A DNA stretch of 64,000 nucleotides from Chromatiaceae bacterium (GTDB taxonomy: Bacteria; Pseudomonadota; Gammaproteobacteria; Chromatiales; Chromatiaceae). The notes beneath the pieces are model-generated. The model was not told the origin of the DNA. It did not search any database and worked only from the letters and a program-made list of their open reading frames with translations. The DNA lies in contig JACKMU010000005.1 of NCBI GenBank assembly GCA_024235215.1, forward strand, positions 1 through 64,000, given 5' to 3'. The position numbers were made by a program, and so were the translations under genes. Of this stretch, positions 8,486 through 17,106 are shown piece by piece (the stretch's first letter is position 1; the number at the start of each line of letters is the position of its first letter).

Positions 8486-9020
8486 GACCCCTTTCTTCGA
8501 ATTCCAGAATCTGGCAGTTGTAAAAGCTGAGTGCCGGCAGCTCATCGAGGTCAAGATGATGAAAGTAGCCGTAGAGCACCCGCAGCGTCTCCTCATGTGC
8601 GACCAGGGCAATGGTCTGAAAAGGCAGTCCCGGCAAAATCGCCAGGAAACCGAGCACACGCTCACGGAACTCCAGCAGGGATTCGCCGTTGGGAGGACGG
8701 GTCCGCAACCGGTCCGGGGTGATCCGGGCAAAATAGGTCTCCACGGGGAGTCCTTCGCAGCCGGTGAGAATGTCATTGAGGGCCGGGTGGGCTTCGATCG
8801 GCACACCCAGGGAGCGATTGATGATCTCGGCGGTCTGTCGGGTGCGCGGCAGCTGGGAGACGTAGATATGCTCGATCGGCACACCCCGCAACAGGCCGGC
8901 AGCGGATTCTGCCTGTGCCACTCCCTCACGGGTCAGGTGCACATCCACTGTGGGATCGCCGTTGCAGAGACCCCGTTGATTGTAGTTGGTCTGTCCGTGG
9001 CGTAACGCGTAGATCTTCAT
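8469..9020 (-). CDS. Histidine phosphatase family protein (phosphoglycerate mutase-like)
   Basis: 183 residues from the ATG at 9020 (MKIYALRHGQTNYN). The RHG motif at residues 7-9 carries the catalytic histidine; the second half has the family's conserved Glu/His region (VAHEETLRVLYGYF). This fold covers cofactor-dependent phosphoglycerate mutases and many broad phosphatases (CobC/GpmB-like); the substrate cannot be told. The C-terminal residues GQSPFF are encoded by the repeat element at 8479-8491, so the natural end of the protein was probably replaced when the repeat arrived. The upstream in-frame extension is not family-like and was rejected. It stands 136 bp downstream of the GlnD-like gene on the same strand. 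Confidence 0.8.
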   Translation of the reverse strand: MKIYALRHGQTNYNQRGLCNGDPTVDVHLTREGVAQAESAAGLLRGVPIEHIYVSQLPRTRQTAEIINRSLGVPIEAHPALNDILTGCEGLPVETYFARITPDRLRTRPPNGESLLEFRERVLGFLAILPGLPFQTIALVAHEETLRVLYGYFHHLDLDELPALSFYNCQILEFEERGQSPFF

Positions 9021-9156
9021 CTGTCGCTGATCCGGTAACTGGTGGATTGGCCGGGAGCGCGTCGGGCAGCGCTTCTCCTGGAGTTTAAACTGCCGCTGGG
9101 TGAGGGTGAAAGCCGGCAACCCGGATCGGCAACGGCAATGCCGTCACTCGATCCCG

Positions 9157-11802
9157 TCAATCCGGAATGCGTGCGGCGACGATCGCCCGCGCCTGCTCCA
9201 GTGAGATGTCGCGGGGCAGAGTATGGTACACGGAGACGTAAGCCGTCTGCCGCGCGGTGTAGGCGTTGAGTCCGAAGATATTGCCGCGCAGATGGCGGTA
9301 GACCTTGTAGGTGAGCGCGCTCACCAAACCCCGCGTCTCTCCGCTGCTCTCGAACCGCAGGCAGTATTGTTGCGGACGCCATTCATGCAGGGTTGCCCTG
9401 CCGATGATGGGCGGCAGCACCTCCTCGTCACTGTCAGCGATGAAGCGGCGCTGGCTGATCGCCGCTTCGAGATGACGCGGGAGATCCGCAGCCAGCGCCT
9501 CCTGTTGCGGGGCGAGGTGAAAAAAGTCCAGTGCCAGACCGTAACGGGAAGCCGAGAACAGATGCGCCTGTCGCAGTTCCAGTCCCTGGTCCCACAGTGC
9601 GCCGGTAATCGACGCGGCGAGGCCACGGTAATCCCGCGCCGCAACCACGATGATCGTGGACGGACCATAGCTCACGAAACTGACCTTGGGTGGTGTGCTC
9701 TTCGGTTGCGTGGCCAGTCGCAATATATGGGTGCCAAAACGATTCGCATAGCTACGGTAGTTACTGCTGAGAAAATCCTCACCAAAATTTTGCAGAATCT
9801 GCAGCTCTTCCGCGCCATAACCCGCCGCCTGCAGGAAGCCTAACGGGTTCGCCTGGGGACGGAACTGGGCCAGCGCCTTGGTATAGAGTTCACGGGAATG
9901 AAACCAGCTTGCTGGATCCGACTCCTGTGACTCCCACTCTGCATGGTCGGTACAAGTAAAGACGAACAGTGCCCGCAGTCGATGTTCATTGCCGCACAAC
10001 TGCGCGAACTCCGACACCTGGTGGGCATCATTCAGACCTGCTTCGATGCGGTCCTTGAATGCCCGCCGGTTGGCGATCAGGAACTCGACCACCGCCAGAC
10101 ATTCGGTGGTAAAGCCGTGCATGGCATAGTTCCGGTAGTAGGAGGCAAGCGGAATCTCAGAGAACCCGGAGGAAAAGCGTTCGTGCAGCGGTCTGCCTGC
10201 ATCGCGCCGTCTCACCTCATCGGACGCGGTGAGCGGCAGACGTTTCGTCTTGAGTGCAAGCTTCACGGCGACCAGGTGGTCGACATCGAGCCGGGCAGCC
10301 TCTGCTTCCACCGCCACCCCACGATCCACCTCAGCGGCGGTATGGTGGCGCGCCAGCCTGGCCAGCATCTCATGGCCGTCTCGCACGAACTGTTCCAGGT
10401 AGCGCGTCTTGCTGCGCTCCAGTGCACCACGCAGCGAAGAGCGCTCAATCATCACCCGTGCGTCCATAGAGGATTCGAACTCCCCGTAACCGGGAAACAG
10501 ATTGGCCTCGACGCCGTCCAGCTGGGAGAGGAATTCGAATGTGTCAGCCAGACTGCCGCGTGATTCATAAAACAAAGCGGCAAGCTCCGGAACGGGTTCG
10601 AGCCAGTCACCGGCGTTGCGGAATGTGGTCTGTAACTCCGCCCTGTCGACAGCCACACCGTAATGCTGCGCCGCGAGCAGCAGCTGCATGGCTGCGCGGC
10701 TTCGCTCCACAGGTGTGTTGGCTGTCGGGGCCGCCAGATGACTGAGTCCACCCACCCCGAAAACGATTGGACTTCCGGGGCTGATCGTGCGGCCACGATG
10801 CAGTTCCCGTTCGATCACGCCAATCGCGAAACGTGCAATGCGTCTGCGGGCGGAGAGCAGGCGCGCGCGAACCTCGTTGGCAAACCGAAAACGGTCGTAG
10901 TCATCGGCATCCGCCGGCGCCAGTTCACCAAACGAGAGGAAGTCGTCGAATCCGAGGATATCCTCCGTATGGTTGCCTGGGGCGGCGGTTCGCGGTGATG
11001 TCTTTGGACGCGAGTGAACGAAAGCACGGATACGCAACAGGAAGTCGTACGCTGCGAGATCACGGGGATCATCCAGCGCCCCATAGATCTCGTGGGAGTG
11101 GACGAAACCGGCACCGGCCAATGTCCATATCGCAGCGAGAAATACGCGCAGCCCTTCGTTCTTGATATCGAACCGGTCGAGCCGCTCACTTTCGGCGGTC
11201 GCCTTCTCCCACTGCTCTTTCCAGAAGCTGCGCACATGGAGAAAGTGCTCGAACGGATCAAAGGTCGCGCGGATCCGCTCCCTGAATATGGCTGTAAGCC
11301 CCTGGGGATCGAACACTGGCCGCAGATCGATAAAAGTGTTGAGCTGCTTGCCCTCCAGATCCGGAATATCATCCAGACTGAACGGCAGTGCCTGACACTG
11401 GAAACCGCAGCGGCGTTCGAACTCCGCGGTGTGCAACACCTGCCGCTGGATTTCCAGCAGGAATGGATTGCCCTCCAGTGCGTCATCGAACAGGAATGCA
11501 AAATCGGTATCGGAACAGGGCGCCATCTCGGCACGGCCGGTGCCACCCAGGGCAACAACCGCGAAAGGCCGGTCATAATCCAGTCTGTGTTGCAGCTCCT
11601 CGGCCCAATCCTGTACCAGAGCGGTATGAATGGCGGTACGCGCTGCCGCCAACTGCCGTCCACAGAGCAGGTCGGCGCTGCGGATCAATGCATCATTCTC
11701 CGCAATCAGGCGCGTGTGGGTTGCATGAGGTCCGATCGTTCGGATCAGATCCCGGATAGGCTTTTCATCGGCAAGCATGGCTGAATTATAGATGCCAGTC
11801 AT
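9157..11802 (-). CDS. GlnD-like nucleotidyltransferase without a recognisable HD site
   Basis: 881 residues, close to the 890 of Escherichia coli GlnD. Residues about 86-104 (GGTGRAEMAPCSDTDFAFL) carry the nucleotidyltransferase signature with both metal-binding aspartates. A GlnE/GlnD-type helical domain follows (about 170-320). In true GlnD a central HD domain removes UMP from PII; here the equivalent region (about 480-600) has no HD pair or H-x(n)-HD pattern that I can see. The C-terminal 200 residues resemble paired ACT domains (STIIVVAARDYRGLAASIT and a later copy), which sense glutamine in GlnD. It is therefore a GlnD-like paralogue that may only transfer, or has another target. Start is the ATG at 11802; a second ATG at 11778 is possible and neither has a strong ribosome site. 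Confidence 0.75.
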   Translation of the reverse strand: MTGIYNSAMLADEKPIRDLIRTIGPHATHTRLIAENDALIRSADLLCGRQLAAARTAIHTALVQDWAEELQHRLDYDRPFAVVALGGTGRAEMAPCSDTDFAFLFDDALEGNPFLLEIQRQVLHTAEFERRCGFQCQALPFSLDDIPDLEGKQLNTFIDLRPVFDPQGLTAIFRERIRATFDPFEHFLHVRSFWKEQWEKATAESERLDRFDIKNEGLRVFLAAIWTLAGAGFVHSHEIYGALDDPRDLAAYDFLLRIRAFVHSRPKTSPRTAAPGNHTEDILGFDDFLSFGELAPADADDYDRFRFANEVRARLLSARRRIARFAIGVIERELHRGRTISPGSPIVFGVGGLSHLAAPTANTPVERSRAAMQLLLAAQHYGVAVDRAELQTTFRNAGDWLEPVPELAALFYESRGSLADTFEFLSQLDGVEANLFPGYGEFESSMDARVMIERSSLRGALERSKTRYLEQFVRDGHEMLARLARHHTAAEVDRGVAVEAEAARLDVDHLVAVKLALKTKRLPLTASDEVRRRDAGRPLHERFSSGFSEIPLASYYRNYAMHGFTTECLAVVEFLIANRRAFKDRIEAGLNDAHQVSEFAQLCGNEHRLRALFVFTCTDHAEWESQESDPASWFHSRELYTKALAQFRPQANPLGFLQAAGYGAEELQILQNFGEDFLSSNYRSYANRFGTHILRLATQPKSTPPKVSFVSYGPSTIIVVAARDYRGLAASITGALWDQGLELRQAHLFSASRYGLALDFFHLAPQQEALAADLPRHLEAAISQRRFIADSDEEVLPPIIGRATLHEWRPQQYCLRFESSGETRGLVSALTYKVYRHLRGNIFGLNAYTARQTAYVSVYHTLPRDISLEQARAIVAARIPD

Positions 11803-12017
11803 CGCTTTATTCTATGGTGCGCTCTGCGCGGCTCAGATGTTAACGGACGCGTTGGCCCGGCAAAGATGATTGGGATCTGGCGCGAGCCGAGAAAGCCGAA
11901 ATTCAGGATCATTACCAATTTTTGACTGTTCATGGATCGCTCCGACGTGGACAATGTCGCTTTTGACAATACGAGAAATCACTCCATTTGTAATCAGCTC
12001 TGCTGATCGACTGGACA

Positions 12018-12977
12018 ATGCGAAAGATTCATAAGGCGATACCGATCATTGGACTGATTCTCGCCATGCTCCTCTGGGGCAGCTCGTTCGTCGCGATGAA
12101 GATCGCCTTCCGCGACTTTGAGCCGCTGCATGTGATCTTCTGGCGGCTGGCCATCGCCGTTTGCTGCTTTGCACTGATACTGCCACGACTGTGCAAGCAG
12201 CGGATTCGGCGCGGAGACTGGCGCTACCTGGGTCTGATGGGGCTGTTCGAACCCTGCCTCTACTTCATCTTCGAAGCCCTGGCACTGGAGTACACCAGCG
12301 CTTCCCAGGCCGGGATGGTGACCGCAATCCTGCCATTGATGGTGGCGGTGATCGCTGCGCTCTGGCTGAGAGAACAGGTTTCGCGCACCAACATCGCCGG
12401 TTTCCTGCTGGCCATTTCCGGCGTGTGGTGGCTGAGTCTCAGTGGAGAGCCCAGCGCTTCAGCACCCAATCCGCTGTTCGGCAACTCACTCGAATTCATT
12501 GCCATGGTCTGTGCGACCGGATACATCATCACGCTGAAAAGGCTGACCGAACGCTACACTCCACTGTTCCTGACTGCAATGCAGGCCGCCATTGGCGCGC
12601 TCTTCTTCCTGCCGACGCTGTTTTTCTTCCCCGCACCGGAAACCCTACCCCAACTGAGCGACACTGCGTCGCTGGCGGTACTCTATCTGGGCACCTGTGT
12701 CACGATTGTCGCCTACGGTCTCTACAATTTTGGCGTCAGCCGAATCCCCGTCTCCCAGGCAAGCGCTTACATCAACCTGATCCCGGTATTCGCATTGATC
12801 CTCGGCGTCACGATATTGGGAGAGCGCTTCACGGAGCAGCAACTGCTGGCAACGCTGCTGGTCTTCTCGGGAGTGGTGATCAGTCAGTGGAGTGGCCGGA
12901 GAACAGAGCAGAGGACGGAACCGCTCCGCGTCCCATCCCACCCGGTACGACCGACGCAACCAACAAAAACACCCTGA
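12018..12977 (+). CDS. EamA/DMT-family inner-membrane transporter
   Basis: 319 residues with about ten hydrophobic segments arranged as two EamA repeats. The first segment (IPIIGLILAMLLWGSSFVA) and the conserved WRLAIA motif are typical; the second repeat begins near residue 155 (NSLEFIAMVCATGYII). DMT transporters export amino acids, nucleobases or other small metabolites; the substrate cannot be inferred. The C-terminal 20 residues after the last membrane segment are polar and basic (WSGRRTEQRTEPLR). It is divergent from the GlnD-like gene with a 215-bp gap and has no operon partner. Confidence 0.85.
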   Translation: MRKIHKAIPIIGLILAMLLWGSSFVAMKIAFRDFEPLHVIFWRLAIAVCCFALILPRLCKQRIRRGDWRYLGLMGLFEPCLYFIFEALALEYTSASQAGMVTAILPLMVAVIAALWLREQVSRTNIAGFLLAISGVWWLSLSGEPSASAPNPLFGNSLEFIAMVCATGYIITLKRLTERYTPLFLTAMQAAIGALFFLPTLFFFPAPETLPQLSDTASLAVLYLGTCVTIVAYGLYNFGVSRIPVSQASAYINLIPVFALILGVTILGERFTEQQLLATLLVFSGVVISQWSGRRTEQRTEPLRVPSHPVRPTQPTKTP

Positions 12978-13245
12978 ACCCCCGGCAATCCAATCGAAGA
13001 GATCGCGGTTTGGCTACTCTGCTGTTGCCGTGTCGTCCTCGAACTACGCCCATTATTTTCCTGGTAATGGATATCCGGTGCTATTTTGATAGCGCGCCGC
13101 GAGTTTTTTGAGATGCGCTATAAACTGTTATCGATTGGTAATTAATCACCCGGTCCACAGTGAACCCATTTGGATGGATCGGTAGTTTCAAATGAGGGCC
13201 TAAAGCCAAGGGCCGGGAATCAATAGGAACGGCGATCGGTTTTTC

Positions 13246-13415
13246 CCTAGGAGCCTGTCTGACTTATCCGTTTGAAGCGAAAATCACCGGGGGCGAATCA
13301 AATCAGTTTATCGAACGAGGCGAATAGTGGGCCTATTTAACGAGGTCGATAAGCTGAGTTGATCGTCATCCGGGGATTTGCAGCCAAACAGTGTTAAGTC
13401 AGACAGGCTCCTAGG
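13246..13415. mobile_element. MITE-like non-coding element with perfect 21-bp terminal inverted repeats
   Basis: The two ends (13246-13266 and 13395-13415) are exact reverse complements: C, CTAG, then GAGCCTGTCTGACTTA at the left. The 128 bp between hold no ORF of note. The CTAG next to each 16-bp core could be a 4-bp target duplication, which being palindromic extends the apparent repeat. It would then be a MITE of an insertion sequence with GAGCCTGTCTGA-type ends, mobilised in trans. The parent IS is not in the window. Confidence 0.75.
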
Positions 13416-13493
13416 CTCTTGGCCCTCAGCCCTTACAACCTGTTGTCGCATTGTGCTATCTCTAATCCGACGCACTTCTTATTGCCCATAGGG

Positions 13494-13598
13494 TATGAGT
13501 AGTTACTCCTTGGCTTCGGGGATTTCCACAGGGGCGAAGCGTTACTCTCCCCTTTGGTCCCCCTGCAAAATCGCACTTTTGCATGAAGATCCGAATCG
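13494..13598 (-). repeat. Dispersed about 100-bp intergenic repeat, copy 1
   Basis: Read on the minus strand it shares with 61290-61388 the blocks CAAAAGTGCGATTT, GGACCAAAGGG, AGAGTAA and CCAAGGAGTAACTA in the same order and spacing. Its plus-strand translation even mimics a conserved peptide (SYSLASG, YSPLWSPCKIALL) that also appears from the other copy, which explains an apparent N-terminal extension of the next gene. Confidence 0.75.
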
Positions 13599-13650
13599 TT
13601 ATGATCGATGTTGTTGCCAACGATTCCGGCATTCAGATGAGGCTCATCCC

Positions 13651-14835
13651 GTGGCAAATATGATTCTGCTTGGTACTCGTAAAGGTACGCTACTGTTTGA
13701 TCGCACCCATTCCGCTTGGCGTCCTCGGGCGATCCTGCACGAGGGTATTCCCGTCTGTTATGCCGCATCCGACCCGCGGGATGGTACTTTGTGGGCCTCC
13801 CTGGACCATGGCCACTGGGGGCCCAAGCTGTCGCGATCAAGCGATGGTGGCAGGAGTTGGAAAGAGATGGCTTCAGTAAAGTATCCGCAGGGTGCCCGCT
13901 ACATCGTCAAGTACCTGCCGACACCTGATTTCGATCCAGCATCGCCCGCGGGACAACCTGAGTACCGGGATGCGACTGTGTTCAAGATCTGGACGCTTGC
14001 GTTCGCCGGTGCCGATCAGCCTGGCAGGATGTATGCCGGCACGATCCCCGGCGGTCTGTTCGTCAGCGATGATGGAGGGGAAAGCTGGGAACTTAACCGG
14101 CCCCTGTGGAATCATGCAAGTCGCGGTGGCGATCTGTTCGGGGGAGATGCAACCAGTGAGAACCATTGGCAGGGCACACCGGCAAGTATCGACTACGGCG
14201 TCTTCGAGCCTGGCATCCATTCCATCATAGTCGACCCGCGTAACCCCGATCATATTCATGTCGCGGCTTCGTCGGCCGGCGTCATCGAGACGAACGATGG
14301 TGGTCGGACCTGGAAGGGTTGCAACAACGGCATGTTGATGGACTATCTTCCAAACCCTGCAGCCGAGTGGGGTCACGATCCCCACTGCATAACCGGCTGC
14401 CGCAAACAGCCGGATCATCTCTGGCAACAGAACCACTGCGGCGTGTTTTACAGTGAGGATGGAGCGCAAACCTGGAAAAAGGTCAGCATGCCGGATGCCG
14501 GTGTGCATTTCGGCTTCCCGATCGCGGTGGACGAGCATGACGGGCGTACGGCTTGGGTGGTTCCAGCGCGGGCAGATTCGGAACGTATGGCACTCGGAGG
14601 TGCTCTTTCCGTCGTACGTACCACCGACGGTGGAAATTCCTGGCAATCTTTTCGTGACGGGCTGCCCCAGAAACATGCTTACGACATCGTGTTGAGGCAC
14701 GCCCTCGATGTGGCTGGAGAGTGTCTCTGTTTCGGCAGTACCACCGGCAACGTCTACCTATCGGAAGACCGGGGAGAAACCTGGCTTTGTCTGGGTAACA
14801 ACTTCCCGCCAGTCTACTCGGTACGATTCGGTTGA
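13651..14835 (+). CDS. BNR/sialidase-like beta-propeller protein
   Basis: 394 residues from a GTG at 13651, chosen because GATGAGG lies 8 bases upstream and because the longer upstream reading would run through the dispersed repeat; the ATG at 13660 is the alternative. It has several Asp-box (BNR) motifs of the S-x-D-x-G-x-T/S-W kind: SSDGGRSWK, SDDGGESWE, TNDGGRTWK, SEDGAQTWK, TTDGGNSWQ, SEDRGETWL, giving a six-bladed propeller. No signal peptide, so it is likely cytoplasmic, unlike true sialidases. It ends 4 bp before the MoaD-like gene; the two are probably co-transcribed. Function unknown. Confidence 0.8.
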   Translation: MANMILLGTRKGTLLFDRTHSAWRPRAILHEGIPVCYAASDPRDGTLWASLDHGHWGPKLSRSSDGGRSWKEMASVKYPQGARYIVKYLPTPDFDPASPAGQPEYRDATVFKIWTLAFAGADQPGRMYAGTIPGGLFVSDDGGESWELNRPLWNHASRGGDLFGGDATSENHWQGTPASIDYGVFEPGIHSIIVDPRNPDHIHVAASSAGVIETNDGGRTWKGCNNGMLMDYLPNPAAEWGHDPHCITGCRKQPDHLWQQNHCGVFYSEDGAQTWKKVSMPDAGVHFGFPIAVDEHDGRTAWVVPARADSERMALGGALSVVRTTDGGNSWQSFRDGLPQKHAYDIVLRHALDVAGECLCFGSTTGNVYLSEDRGETWLCLGNNFPPVYSVRFG

Positions 14836-14839
14836 CGCC

Positions 14840-15118
14840 ATGCCTACGGTCAAGGTCACCCAAAATCTTTACCGGTTCTTTCCGGTACTGAAGGACCGGA
14901 CAATCACCGTTCCGCCGGGCTCAGTCGCAGAGATCCTGCAAGCGATGAACGAAATTGCCCCCGGCTTCACCGACTACATTCTCGATGAACAGGGTGCACT
15001 GCGCCGGCATGTCAATCTCTGCATCAATGACTATACGGTGATCGACAGAGACAGGCTCTCTGATGTTGTCCCGGATGATGGAACCCTGTTTATTTTTCAG
15101 GCATTGAGCGGAGGATAA
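14840..15118 (+). CDS. MoaD/ThiS-family small sulfur-carrier-like protein
   Basis: 92 residues with a ubiquitin-like pattern and a C-terminal Gly-Gly (FIFQALSGG), the site adenylated and thiocarboxylated in MoaD, ThiS and relatives. The middle (LRRHVNLCINDYTV) matches the conserved beta-strand/loop that precedes the tail. It starts at an ATG 4 bp after the BNR-protein stop. No E1-like MoeB/ThiF gene is near, so it must borrow an enzyme from elsewhere if it is activated. Its pairing with a propeller protein suggests a small modification or sulfur-transfer pathway of unknown purpose rather than molybdopterin synthesis. Confidence 0.8.
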   Translation: MPTVKVTQNLYRFFPVLKDRTITVPPGSVAEILQAMNEIAPGFTDYILDEQGALRRHVNLCINDYTVIDRDRLSDVVPDDGTLFIFQALSGG

Positions 15119-15403
15119 GTTCTCTGTGCTGAAGGTGGAACCACTGCGTGTTCCTCCCTATGCAGTCGTCTGTTCTTCCTCCTGGAATGTAAGGGCGGTT
15201 TATTCGCCTGGCAGGTTTTCTCCAGTATTTCGTTACCCTCCATCCCATCTATTACTAGAAAGTAATAAAGATTCTTTTCTGATTCTTTAATAAATAGAAG
15301 CGGTTTTTAAGTTTCAATAATGACGCATTGTATTTATTTTATACTATATCTATGCGTATAATATGATTCATTATTTACTATTTATTATTCTAATGCAGCG
15401 TTT
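15119..15403 (+). promoter_or_regulatory. AT-rich region upstream of hipBA, probable promoter/operator
   Basis: From about 15240 the sequence becomes strongly AT-rich, unlike its surroundings, and leads into hipB. TATAAT occurs at 15357-15362; a good -35 at the right spacing is not clear (TTATTT at 15334). HipB-type antitoxins usually repress their own promoter, but I could not pick out a convincing repeated operator. Nothing else is seen in this stretch. Confidence 0.45.
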
Positions 15404-15763
15404 ATGAATCATAATACAGATTTCACAACCAGTCCCAGCAGCGCGATCGCCGCAGCGTTGTGCCGGCGTCTGGAAGAGATCCGCCTGAGCAAGAACATCT
15501 CCCAGGCTGAGCTGGCCCGACAGGCTGGCGTGTCGCGCAGCACCATGACCCGCATTGCCGATGGCCGGAGCATCTCTCTCGACTCTTTCATCCGCGTCGC
15601 CAAAGCCCTGGGTCTTGCCGATCATCTGGCCGCACTGCTGCCGGACCCCAGGGTACGGCCGGTGGAGCTGGTGCGCCACGAAGGGGAGCACCGCCGGCGC
15701 GCCAGCGGCAGCCGCAGGAAGACGCAACCATGGACCTGGGGTGACGAGGAGGAAGACGGGTGA
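15404..15763 (+). CDS. hipB: HipB-like antitoxin, XRE-family DNA-binding protein
   Basis: 119 residues. An XRE helix-turn-helix spans about residues 20-75 (LEEIRLSKNISQAELARQA, GVSRSTMTRIADGRSISL), followed by a basic then acidic tail (RRRASGSRRK, DEEEDG). It overlaps the next gene by GTGA at 15760-15763, the classic arrangement of a HipB antitoxin translated before its toxin. It should bind and neutralise HipA and repress the pair's own promoter in the AT-rich region upstream. The antitoxin role is inferred from family and context. Confidence 0.85.
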   Translation: MNHNTDFTTSPSSAIAAALCRRLEEIRLSKNISQAELARQAGVSRSTMTRIADGRSISLDSFIRVAKALGLADHLAALLPDPRVRPVELVRHEGEHRRRASGSRRKTQPWTWGDEEEDG

Positions 15764-17070
15764 CCACCAGTGCGCGCGTGATCCTCTGGGGCCGGGAGAT
15801 CGGCGCGGTCACCTGGCTGGAGGATCGTGAACGTGCGGTTTTTCAGTACACCGCCGAGTTCGCCGGTTCAGGCATCCAGGTCGCGCCACTGACCATGCCG
15901 CTGCAGGAGGCTCCCTACGAATTCCCTGCGCTGGCGCGCGCCACCTTCAACGGTCTGCCCGGCCTGCTGGCAGACTCCCTGCCGGACCGGTTCGGCAACC
16001 ATCTGATCGACGCCTGGCTCGCCAGTCAGGGACGCCCCGCCGGCAGCATGAATCCGGTGGAGCGACTCTGCTACACCGGCAATCGCGGCATGGGTGCGCT
16101 CGAGTTCAAACCTGCCATCAAGGGTGCACCCACCAAAGACCACAGCATCCAGGTCGCGGCACTGGTGGAACTGGCCAACCGCGTACTCGACGAACGGATC
16201 AGTCTGGAGGGGAAATTCGCCGGCCAGGACGATCAGCGGGCAATCGAGGATATTCTGCGTGTCGGCACCTCCGCCGGTGGCGCGCGGGCGAAAGCGGTGC
16301 TGGCCTGGAATCCCGCGACCGGGGAGTTTCGTTCCGGCCAGGGAGACGCCGGCAGTGGATTTGGCCACTGGATCATGAAGTTTGATGGGATAGCGGGCAA
16401 CCGCGACCGGGAGCTGGCCGACCCGCAGGGATTCGGACGCATCGAGTACGCCTATGCGCTGATGGCACGGGATGCCGGCATCCAGATGCAGGAGTGCCGC
16501 CTGCATGAAGAGGGAGGCCGCGCCCATTTCATGACCCGGCGCTTCGACCGCACCGATAAGGGGGGCAAACTGCACATGCAGTCACTCGGCGCGCTGCGCC
16601 ATTTCGACTACAATCAGGCGGGCGCCTACGCCTATGAACAGGCGATCGAGACGCTCATGTGGCTCGCACTGCCGATCGAGGATATCGAACAGCAGGTGCG
16701 CCGCACCTTCTTCAATATCCTCGCCCGCAATCACGACGATCATGTCAAAAACATCGCCTTTCTGATGAACCGGCAGGGACAGTGGCGGCTCTCACCGGCG
16801 TTCGACCTTGCCTACTCCTATAATCCCAGTGGCGCCTGGACCAGCCGCCACCAGATGACACTGAACGGAAAACGGGATGATTTCAATCTGGATGAGCTGA
16901 TCGGGTTCGCGCACAACGCCGGCCTGAAACAGCGCCAGGCGCGCAGGTTGCTCGATGAGGTGGCCGCTGCCGTGAGTGACTGGCGCAGATATGCCGGAGC
17001 CGCCGGCGTTCCATCGCGTGACATGCAGCGCATCGAAAAGGCATTTCGATTGGATATCGTCGCCCGTTAG
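15760..17070 (+). CDS. hipA: HipA-like serine/threonine kinase toxin
   Basis: 436 residues beginning at a GTG that overlaps the hipB stop, with GAGGAGGAAG upstream. It has the N-terminal HipA couple domain and the C-terminal kinase domain: a glycine-rich loop (GTSAGGARAKAVL, about residues 168-180), the catalytic stretch NHDDHVKN and the metal-binding SPAFDLAYS. In the characterised Escherichia coli system HipA phosphorylates glutamyl-tRNA synthetase and stops growth; targets of other HipA proteins differ. All catalytic residues I can check are present, so the toxin is probably active and held by HipB. Confidence 0.9.
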   Translation: MTTSARVILWGREIGAVTWLEDRERAVFQYTAEFAGSGIQVAPLTMPLQEAPYEFPALARATFNGLPGLLADSLPDRFGNHLIDAWLASQGRPAGSMNPVERLCYTGNRGMGALEFKPAIKGAPTKDHSIQVAALVELANRVLDERISLEGKFAGQDDQRAIEDILRVGTSAGGARAKAVLAWNPATGEFRSGQGDAGSGFGHWIMKFDGIAGNRDRELADPQGFGRIEYAYALMARDAGIQMQECRLHEEGGRAHFMTRRFDRTDKGGKLHMQSLGALRHFDYNQAGAYAYEQAIETLMWLALPIEDIEQQVRRTFFNILARNHDDHVKNIAFLMNRQGQWRLSPAFDLAYSYNPSGAWTSRHQMTLNGKRDDFNLDELIGFAHNAGLKQRQARRLLDEVAAAVSDWRRYAGAAGVPSRDMQRIEKAFRLDIVAR

Positions 17071-17106
17071 TGATGACTGTCCGTCCGGTCACCCGCAGCG
17101 CATTGA

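Noticed and set aside
11833..12018. Small minus-strand frame between the GlnD-like and EamA genes
   Set aside because: No ribosome site, no recognisable sequence, and it fills the divergent promoter gap.
13495..13650. N-terminal extension of the BNR protein starting at 13495
   Set aside because: This part is the dispersed repeat; the same peptide appears from the other repeat copy in unrelated context, so it is not part of the gene.
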